DNA of 64,000 nt from positions 17,228 through 81,227 of the forward strand of contig MU621145.1 in assembly GCA_025399215.1 (NCBI GenBank). The letters run 5' to 3'. Numbering within the stretch: position 1 is the stretch's first letter; each line of letters opens with the position of its first letter. Shown here piece by piece: positions 56,245-64,000 of this stretch. Source of the stretch: Globomyces pollinis-pini (taxonomy: Eukaryota; Chytridiomycota; Chytridiomycetes; Rhizophydiales; Globomycetaceae). The position numbers and the translations under genes are program-made. A model generated the notes under the pieces. The model did not search any database, had not been told where the DNA came from, and saw only the letters and a program-made list of their open reading frames with translations.

Positions 56245-58524
56245 TTACATTCGTGTTAAAACAATTGCTGCTACTACTACAAGTATAGCTGGAACTAGAA
56301 TAAAGAATGCTGTACTTAATTCTTCATTACTACTTTTCTTGTTTTTCTTTGGTGCATTGAAAATTTCATTAGCTATCCATATCAATTTGCATTTTTACTT
56401 ACATTTTAATGGAATTGTAAGAATATCAAGACCTTTCTTGAGTTCTGCACCACTTGGCATTTTACCAATTCTCATAAGTTCAGATACATGAGATATAACA
56501 GGGTCTTTTGCTAAAGAGCAAGCTGCTACTACTACACCTTTACGAAGATAGTAGACAACAAATGATAATCCACCACCAGTTTCATCCATTTCTGTGGACC
56601 CCTTTGTATTAGACTATAAAAGTAATCGTTTACCTGAACAACAGTGTCATCAAATGAAGTGGCATGTCCCACATAACGAATCGATTTACCAAACTGAACC
56701 GTCCTAGCACAATTAGTATTTACGTCATATCGAACCAAAAGTATGGAATCTAAAACATTATTAAAATAAAAACAATTACTTGTTTAAAGACGGGTAGTGG
56801 TACAGGAATGTCCCCAGTGGCTTTTTTAGCTATGATGCATTGTGCTGCAATTCGTCCTTGGTTTTGAGCAACATTCCAATGTTCAACTCGAACATTTTCC
56901 CCAGTCAAGTGGTATGGATAACGAGCAATATCACCTAATCTTAATTTTGGTTTGAATTACCAATAGCATAAATCCCATCAAACCCAGGTACGTTCATCGA
57001 ACCATCAACAGTGATACCACCATCTTTATCGAGTGGAATACCAGATGATTTTAAGAAATCGGTTTTTGGAATCACACCTGCACCAAGGATCACAAAGTTA
57101 CAAGGGATAGACTTTCCACCTTTAAGTACAACAGCACCAACTTTCTTGGGGTCGGATGCTAAAAAGTAAGTGTTTCTTTAACAGACTACCAAGAGGTTCA
57201 TATTTCTCCACAAACTTTTCCATCTCCAAATTAATTCCATTACGCTCATTAAGCTTGTACATGGCTTCACCAACCTTTGGTCCTAATACACGTTCAAAGG
57301 GATACTGTAAATCAGATACATGTTGGTGGTCACTACCTTTTCCATTCCAATTACAGAAACAGTTGCAATTTTTGCAAGAATGCTAGCTGCTTCCATTCCG
57401 ATAAAGCTGGAGCCAACAATAACAACTTTTGGTTTCTGGCCCTCCAATTGGGCAATAGCTTTGCAAATCAAATATTTGAAAAAGAAATACCTCGTTCCAC
57501 ATTGTTGGCATCTTCTACATTCCTCATCACGAAAATGTTTTCCAAATCTTTGCCTGGGAATGGTAATACTCGAGGCTAGTAGGTTAGGTTATAATACAAC
57601 AATACATCTCCTCCAGTTGCAATTATCAAATTATTGTACTTAAGAGTAGAACCATTCGACAAAGTCACTTTCTTTTCATTTGGAGCCACTGAAGTCACTT
57701 CCTGATAAATTAGTATGTGGATAAAATTCAAACAGTCCCAAGAGTGATATCAATATCCAGTCTCGCAAAGTCTTCCTTGGAACGCAGAGCAATTTTATTG
57801 GCATCGATTTTAACAGCTTTGCTCAATTTTGGTCTATAGTTTAAGCGCACCTTAGTTTACCTGTCAATAGGTAAATATGATTCTCTACTGATGATTTTTA
57901 TGACACCACCATATCCGTGCTGTAAAAATTAAAATAAATATAATTACTTCACGCAAGGATTCAGCAGAAATTAGACCACCAGCACCCCCACCAATTATGA
58001 CTGTCACATCTTTTGGTGTCGATTTTGTTTTGGTGCAAGTTGGGACCTTTTTACCAGCTTTTAATTCCGATTCGGTTGCTTTCAAGTATACTTTTCCAGA
58101 TCTAACAGAAACCTGTCATATCAAATCACAAATTGAATACTTCAAATGGTTGTAATCCATCAACGGAAGGACCATCTTCAATATCACCGGTCTGGACTCT
58201 AAAACAAGCACCATGCTAAGACGGTCAAATCAATGATTAAAGTACCCAAGGGCACATAACTCTTAGATGGATCAGAGACAAATGCAATTTACCTTCCATC
58301 TGAAGATAATACACCTTTAATTAAAGGTGCCTTGTAGTGAGGACATAAATGAGATGTAGCATAGACTGAAGGGTTAATTCGTTCCATAGTTACATTCCCC
58401 ATTAATTTTTGATAAAAGAGCTTTCCCACCTGTAAATGCAACTTCTTTCCTACTTGTTACCATTGTAATTATACATTTCGCCATCCTTTAGATCATCAAC
58501 GAGAGCGACTTGGAATTCAACCAT
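56245..58524 (-). CDS. AIFM3: AIFM3-like Rieske and FAD/NAD oxidoreductase with C-terminal tail anchor
   Basis: N-terminal Rieske domain (HLCPHYKAPLIKG and VMCPWHGACFRVQTGD; the CxH and CxxH ligands are complete only after splicing a 16-nt micro-exon at 58246-58261). FAD-binding GGGAGGLISAESL and NAD-binding VVIVGSSFIGMEAASILAK domains follow, then a C-terminal AIF-type domain (RYVGHATSFDDTVVQ). The last exon adds a positively charged linker and a hydrophobic helix (AFFILVPAILVVVAAIVL) ending at the stop, a textbook tail anchor. No presequence is visible, so the enzyme is probably cytosolic-facing on an organelle. About ten introns of 26-33 nt. Confidence 0.87.
58246..58261 (-). other. 16-nt micro-exon completing the Rieske second ligand pair
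   Basis: Flanked by two introns of 30-31 nt, these 16 nt supply V-M-C-P-W of the VMCPWHG motif. Without it the second cluster-binding pair of the Rieske domain is lost. The internal spacing is much smaller than typical exon-definition limits. Confidence 0.7.
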
Positions 58525-58807
58525 ATGAGAAATGATCAAAAAAAATAGGCGGGAATAACCGAACAAACACCGTACAGGAAGGCGGTGAAAGCATTCTTGT
58601 CGCCGACTCTTTTGAATCATCATGAGTGTATCTAAACTCTTGGATTTAATTGATCATCATCATTTGGTCCGTTTTGTACTTTGGTATGGGTGTTGTCATA
58701 GTATAGTAATTGACTATTAAAATACTCAGAGTTGGAATTAGACTCAGTATATCAAATCTAATTCATGAAATAGTTAAAATATCAATCTATTGTACAAAAG
58801 TTTGGAA

Positions 58808-59323
58808 TTAAAGTTCTATAGTTTCTTCCCAGCAATCTTCAAATATGGTAGCAAAATCATCCATAGCCTTCACTTGTAGAAACATTCTGTTATAGATACT
58901 TGGACAGTCTTGATGTAAATCAGTGCAAAAATATTCCCGTGGACCAAAATCCAACACAGCAACTTGGTTTTGTACAGTACATTTCAACACCTTTGAAATG
59001 GAGATTAGAATAATAACATCCGAATAAGCCAAAGTAACCGATAAAAAATCAGGTAAATCATCAAAATAGTGTCTATGAGATGGTAACAAAGAGAATAACA
59101 GAGACGGCTCAGAAGGGTCCAAATATTTTGGAATGATACAAGCATCCTTTATACCGAAATCGTTATTTAATTGTACTAGAGCATGACCAGTTTCAAATAC
59201 CGCACAAACTTTATGAACTGGAATATTAATTTGAAAAAACAGAACGGGATGAATCATTGGAATCCTGTTACCATTTGAATTCAAAGAGGAAGAGCGAGTG
59301 GTTTGACGGAAGAGAGTAACCAT
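58808..59323 (-). CDS. conserved-looking protein of unknown function
   Basis: A single exon of 171 codons from ATG MVTLFRQTTRSSSLN. Alternating hydrophobic and charged segments (VLFFQINIPVHKVCAVFE, LPDFLSVTLAYSDVIILIS, QNQVAVLDFGPREYF) suggest a compact alpha/beta fold. No signal peptide, TM helix or known motif seen. Composition is unlike an accidental ORF. No function assigned. Confidence 0.6.
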   Translation of the reverse strand: MVTLFRQTTRSSSLNSNGNRIPMIHPVLFFQINIPVHKVCAVFETGHALVQLNNDFGIKDACIIPKYLDPSEPSLLFSLLPSHRHYFDDLPDFLSVTLAYSDVIILISISKVLKCTVQNQVAVLDFGPREYFCTDLHQDCPSIYNRMFLQVKAMDDFATIFEDCWEETIEL

Positions 59324-59407
59324 TTGTCAGGTGTTTCTAGAATAAAAAATAAAAAAATCAAGTAACCCAACGTTCCATTATATAAACAATTCTTAGTATT
59401 CGAGGTA

Positions 59408-61920
59408 ATGAATAATATACCAGAAGAAACTCAACTACCTGCAAAACGTACCAGAGATGAATTAGAAAATCAAATGGGAAAACCCAAAGATATCCAAACT
59501 GGTGTCGCTCCTATCTCAGATATTACTGAAGACACTACTAGATCTCACTCAAAAAAACTTCGAACTTTAAAGGTATTTCTGCAGTTGTCTCGTTAATGAC
59601 TTCAGGTAATACCACCCAAAGAACCAAACAAGATCGAACAAGAACCCTTCACGCTGACTTTAAATGGTTCTTCAACTCAAACTACTGCTCCAACAAAGAG
59701 TTTGACAGCTCAAGTGTCTGAAACCACTTCAGTCCCTAACCAGACTCATCCAATTCCACCAGTCAAATTATCAAAACCTGAAAGTACCAAGGACCATAAG
59801 TTGTTGGACTCAACTGTGAAGCTTGAGCACACTGGCGCGAATACGACTGAACCAATAAAGAAACTGGATGATTCCACACCAAGAGCCATTCCAAAAATCA
59901 TATTTTCAACAGCAAAAACGTCAGATAATAACCAATCTGGAAAGAATCAGGGTAAATCCAGTCCGATAAAGATTGTTAAAGTTGAAAATCAACCAACTTT
60001 ACCTAAAGCAGAGAGAGTACCAGGAGAGCTACATCAAAACAGTAACATCAAATTAAACACAGTTGATTCAAATGCCAAAAACGCCAGTCCAGTCACAGTG
60101 CCTATTTCGCCAACTAAAAGCAACAGTTCACTCAATGTACCAATAGTACCGAAATTAATAACTCAAAAAAACAACTCATCGTCTCTACAAGTGGTAAGTT
60201 AAGTTGGATTCATAAGATAGCCAACCATATCCATAACCCCTTCATCTCCTATTGTCAGCACTAGTCCCGAAAAACCAACAACTACCATTGATGTTATTGA
60301 CAAACTGGCCAAAAATCAGGAAAAAAAAGACCACATAGAAACTAATGCGAGTACGGTGGATAATGATGTAAAGATGGAGGAGACTCCAACCGTTCCAGAA
60401 AACACAGCTACAAACGTTGTTCCTGAAACTGCCAAAAAAACAGAAGATAACATTGTCGCAAACAAAATTGAAGTGTTCCTTTCAAAAATGAACTTAGATA
60501 TTAAAAAAAGCGAGATGTTGGCGCTTATTGAAGAAGCAAAATTAAAGCAGCGTAAAGTTGTGGTTCTAACCAGATAGAAAACAAACAAGGAAGAGAGAGT
60601 ATTATTGTCAATGATTCAAGATTAAACAAAACTGACCATCCGAATTGGGATACATTTTTAGGTTTGATTGATAACAGTAACTAATTGTTTCAGGTAATAT
60701 ATTTCGATTAATTGAAATAGGGCATGTCATTTATACTGGAGCGAAAAGTCGAACCGCACATTCAAACCGTGCTGTAGATTTAGAGTTGTTTCTCTGCCCT
60801 CGATTTACTGAGAAAGATCATTATGCTACGATTGACATTCGGATTCCCGCAGAGTTTTTGACCTATCGAGGGAATATTGCTGTTCGTAAATCGGCAGTAT
60901 GGGGTACAGATGTCTATACAGATGACTCAGACGTGGTTGCAAGTGAGGACTTTGAAAAACTAATGAGTAGTGATCATCCACTCTGGGCATTATCGCCCTG
61001 TGGATGCCCCAGATCCAGTCTTGGAAAATCCAGATTCTGGAAGTTTGAAGCAAGCATCATTATTGAAAGATGTTGATAATGTACACAATAGAACTACATC
61101 ATTAGTTACTAACGTATCGCCGATTTGCTCTAAAGTAAACCCTGTTATTGCACAAGTCGATCAACGGAACTCTTCATCTACAGTGCTCCTTCCTGATCAT
61201 GATCTCAATGTCACTTTGCGAATATTGCCCAAATTAGTAAAATATACTGGCTCAACTCGATATGGTCTGGATTCCAAGTATTGATAAATTTGATTAACAT
61301 TGGAATAGAGGTTGGGGGTCATCTCATGACGGAGAGAGTGTACGAATTGAGAAAGTCACGATGCTTGATAGTGGATCTGTTTATCGCCTGGGACGTAAAT
61401 CAACTTCTAAAAAGTGGGGCAATCTAACTTTATCAAAAGGAAACTCTCAAACACGAACTTTCACGTTTACAAAGGATGGAATTGCATGGTATGTATCTAT
61501 CAATTAATTATTATAGTACTCATTATACACCCGAAACTATGAATAATTGGCCTACTTATCTAACAAACAGCACCTCTACAAATGGTGAACGCAATTATAC
61601 GATTGAAGATTTTTCATTGGAAGAATTACAAGCCATGAAACATTTGCCATATTGGAGAGTAAGATTGCAAAAATATAAATGCTATTTGGAATATAGCAAT
61701 GAAAAAAGGTAATGAATCATGACAGTCAATTCATGGTAGTTTGTTTTTGGAACTAACTGATGGCATGGTGAAAATAATAGATAAATTAAATGGTTCTATC
61801 CTCCATTCAGGTTTGAAACCAGATGAATTGGGTTGGAATAACGATGGTTTATTGTTGAGTGAGACACCATTATTGGAGAGTCAATTAAAACTTATCTCGT
61901 GGCATAAATGTACTAAATAA
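59408..61920 (+). CDS. RXT3: Rxt3-family subunit of the Rpd3L histone deacetylase complex
   Basis: Fungal transcriptional co-repressor subunit. Start MNNIPEETQLPAKRTRDE (a bipartite basic cluster near KRTR and KKLR suggests nuclear import). A long Ser/Thr/Pro/Lys-rich disordered half contains several SP/TP sites. The Rxt3 domain reads IDIRIPAEFLTYRGN, SAVWGTDVYTDDSDVVA (joined by a 28-nt intron to MIIHSGHYRPVDAP), LNVTLRILPKLVKYTGSTRY, then RGWGSSHDGESVRIEKV. The C-terminus reads FSLEELQAMKHLPYW. Ends HKCTK. About eight introns. Confidence 0.87.
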
Positions 61921-62015
61921 ACTTCCTTTTACTGTTATTTAGTTATTTATTTGTGATTTATGTTGAGTCTGAAATTGTTACAGAACGCGTTTTAGACTTC
62001 AATAATTTCCCCATT

Positions 62016-63665
62016 ATGGAATTGATTGATTCGGGAAAGATACAACAAATTGCAGAATATGCAGAAAAACATGAACTATTTGATTTATTTCAAGAATTAC
62101 TTTCAAAATTGATTATAGCAAGGTTTAAAAATGAAACCTAAACAGTAGACCTGCTGATCCATATCAATTCATGATTGACTATTTCGCGAAACCTCCAGGT
62201 CTCTCTATCATTTTAATGGTACCTCCTACTTCTGGGTTGACTGAAACAGTAACCTCATTGTTAATTGACCATTTTAGATTGAGCGTTTGGCAAGACAATT
62301 CGATGTAGTTCATATCAATACTGGAAAATTACTCAATCAAGCATATGAAAAACAAAAATCAAATGGAGTCCAAGCAAAACCTTATATTGACCGTGGAATG
62401 TTGGTACCGGATTCGATAATGGTTTCTGTCATCTTGCAACAATTAAAGGAACCCGAAGTACTTGAGAGAGGATATATTTTAGGTATTTAATGTTCAAGAG
62501 AAGCTAATGTCAGATGGTTATCCGCGTACTAAACAACAAGCATTAGCATTGTTACAAGCTGGTTATATTCCATCACATGTCGGTATTGTAACCATGTATT
62601 AAAGATAGTGGAAATTGATATTCCTGATTCAGGACTTGTCGGAGCAAAAGGAACTAATGTTAAACAAAACCGTTTCAGTAGAAACGATAATGATACTAAT
62701 GAACTGACACTGAAAGAATCAAACATAAAACTTTATCGCCAACATATTGGACAAATAAAATCTTGTTACACATCCACATATACACGATTCAGCTTCCCTG
62801 ATGGTGTGGTAGGCGAAGAAGAAACATTATCGCGAAAGATTGCTTCTTGTATTGATATGAAGCCAATCACAAGTGCTCCAAGAGGGTTTAGGATTATTGT
62901 TGCTGGATTACCCGGTTCTGGAAAAACAAAAGTAGCGGAAATGATATCAGAAAAATATGGACCTGTGTTGAGTAAGTCTGAAGTCATTAACCAATTCAGT
63001 ATCTGCAAAGAAAGTTATGTTACAAGCTATCTCATCTGGTGAAGGGGAGCGATTCTTGCCTTATCTCAATAATCCTGATCAAGGTAAAATGTAATTTTAG
63101 TATAATTCGTATAGTTCCCTTAGAAATTATTGGAATTGACCTTGTTAAACGTTTACGAAAGCCTGATTGTGTGCAAAGGGGCTGGGTTTTGGATGGATTT
63201 CCATTCAATTCAAAGCAAGCAGAATTCCTGCAATTGAGTGGTATAAACCCAAACAGGTATCCTTAGTATTTTTCTCATTTTTAAAGAGTCATTTGGTTGA
63301 ATACTCCTTATGATACATGCTACACTCGAATCGCTCGTCGAAGATATGATCCAATATCATCTAGAATTGTAAACTTGGATAAAGTTCCCAAAGATCTCAA
63401 AAATGTGGATTTAAATACTTGGCTCAGAGCAAGAGCAGACACAGAGGAAATTTTTCAAGGAAGGTTCGATAACTATGAAACTGCAGAACGTGAATTAAAG
63501 AAATTTTATGGCTTGAGAGATTCCGCTAACCCACTTGGTGTTATGCATAGTGTCCAGTCTGATGGTGTTGGTGAAGAAGATGAAAATGGTGAGCAACCTA
63601 CTTTGAAGGCAGTATTTGACGTAATTGATGGGCACTTGCTCAGACCAGTTCCCAACTCTACTTAA
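62016..63665 (+). CDS. AK8: AK8-like adenylate kinase with two kinase domains (axonemal type)
   Basis: In animals AK8 sits in cilia and flagella. The N-terminal helical stretch (MELIDSGKIQQIAEYAEKHE) is followed by LLSKLIIARPADPYQFMIDYF as in AK8. Domain 1 has a degenerate P-loop (PPTSGLTETI, Lys replaced) and then VVHINTGKLL and RGMLVPDSIMVSVILQQL. Domain 2 has an intact P-loop (VAGLPGSGKTKVAEMI), CVQRGWVLDGFPFNSKQAEF and RRYDPISSRIVN. Introns of about 27-32 nt. The start at 62016 is the first ATG in the frame; an upstream exon cannot be excluded. About 480 aa, as in AK8. Confidence 0.75.
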
Positions 63666-63893
63666 TAAACTGTTTATGCTTGCTTGAACGAGAATAATCT
63701 TTCAATACAGACTGACTATTGTAACACCTATTGAACCAAACATATTGATAAGTTTTCAGGTCGATGCGTCCAAGTCCTGAGAATACAAGTTTCCAAAAAG
63801 TAAAAGAGTTACAATTAATGAACCAATTCATTCACATCCATGGTGATGATCGATTATTAAGAGTGAGTACAGCAAAAGGAATGCCAAAAGGTA
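63666..63893 (+). other. downstream flank with an uncertain short frame
   Basis: From ATG 63764 a frame reads MRPSPENTSFQKVKELQLMN and onward, then runs antisense into the tRNA-Gly gene. It is too short to call. It may be the first exon of a gene whose remainder lies beyond the window. Confidence 0.3.
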
Positions 63894-63964
63894 TGCGCCA
63901 GCCCGGAATTGAACCGGGGGCTCATCGATGGCAACGATGAATTTTACCACTAAACCACTGGCGC
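63894..63964 (-). tRNA. tRNA-Gly (GCC)
   Basis: 71 nt, acceptor GCGCCAG paired with CTGGCGC, D-arm GTGGTTTAGTGGTAAAA (A box), anticodon stem-loop TCATCG-TTGCCAT-CGATGA with anticodon GCC, and T-arm with GGTTCAATTCC (B box). Discriminator A. No CCA encoded, as expected for a nuclear gene, and no intron. Confidence 0.96.
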
Positions 63965-63972
63965 GAAATACC

Positions 63973-64000
63973 TGTGCCATCGGCAGGAATCGAACCTGCG
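63973..64000 (-). tRNA. tRNA 3' part, truncated at window edge (probably Ser)
   Basis: Minus-strand 3' half of a tRNA: T-stem GCAGG / CCTGC with loop TTCGATT, then acceptor strand ATGGCAC and discriminator A. It lies 8 nt from the tRNA-Gly gene in the same orientation. The C-G-C-A-G-G T-arm context resembles eukaryotic tRNA-Ser, but the anticodon lies outside the window. Confidence 0.75.

Noticed and set aside
57277..57643. Overlapping plus-strand frames of 100 and 107 codons
   Set aside because: They lie antisense to the FAD/NAD domains of the AIFM3-like gene and have no independent support.

Overview
The window reads as nuclear DNA of a flagellated (zoosporic) fungus or close fungal relative. 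It is AT-rich and gene-dense: about 40 genes in 64 kb on both strands, with GT-AG introns that are mostly 24-37 nt long. Fungal-type genes include an Rpd3L subunit of the Rxt3 family, Mdm31/32, Tvp18, a Jsn1-type RRM+PUF protein, an Slt2-type MAP kinase and an Mpr1-like GNAT. Two genes point to a cilium or flagellum: an RJL (RBJ)-family GTPase and an AK8-like multidomain adenylate kinase. Intronless GH10 and GH45 glycosidase genes suggest contact with plant or algal cell walls. I cannot name the species or phylum from sequence alone. Two N runs (474-669 and 17926-17935) are assembly gaps.

Layout. 1-8.8 kb: a Glu-rich repeat protein broken by a gap, omega-amidase NIT2, AP-3 beta, two paralogous secreted Cys-rich proteins, the RJL GTPase and an RPEL-repeat protein. 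8.9-17.9 kb: a very long Suv4-20/Set9 methyltransferase with an internal 111-residue duplication and a PWWP-like end, an isolated polo-box remnant, an OTU-domain protein with zinc-ribbon-like and possible exonuclease-like parts, and a truncated coiled-coil gene. 17.9-31.6 kb: HMG-CoA lyase, RMC1, a RING-H2 membrane protein, TRAPPC12, PDAP1, a divergent Rho-like GTPase, GH10, prohibitin, a second RING-H2 membrane protein and two tandem Tvp18 genes. 31.7-45.3 kb: Mdm31/32, exosome Rrp46, a PIP kinase, 5-formyl-THF cyclo-ligase, a small membrane protein, mitochondrial uL30, an RVxF protein, a GNAT, an RNF34-like E3 set head-to-head with KTI12, and a MAPK. 45.3-64 kb: GH45, GMPPA, a methyltransferase, a CCCH-RRM-RBR ligase, a SNAPIN-like subunit, Jsn1-like, AIFM3-like, an unknown protein, Rxt3, AK8 and two tRNA genes.

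Themes. Several products serve endolysosomal traffic: AP-3 beta, the RMC1 subunit of the Mon1-Ccz1 exchange factor, TRAPPC12, Tvp18 x2, a SNAPIN-like BLOC/BORC subunit and a PIP kinase. Others serve mitochondria: prohibitin, Mdm31/32, uL30m and HMG-CoA lyase. There is no operon logic, but intergenic distances are short and several genes have a TATA box 32-45 nt before the ATG, implying very short leaders. The most striking observation is in RRP46. Its first intron is 125 nt long and divides exactly into four consecutive GT...AG units of 30, 34, 31 and 30 nt with nothing between them, as if four minimal introns were stacked at one site.
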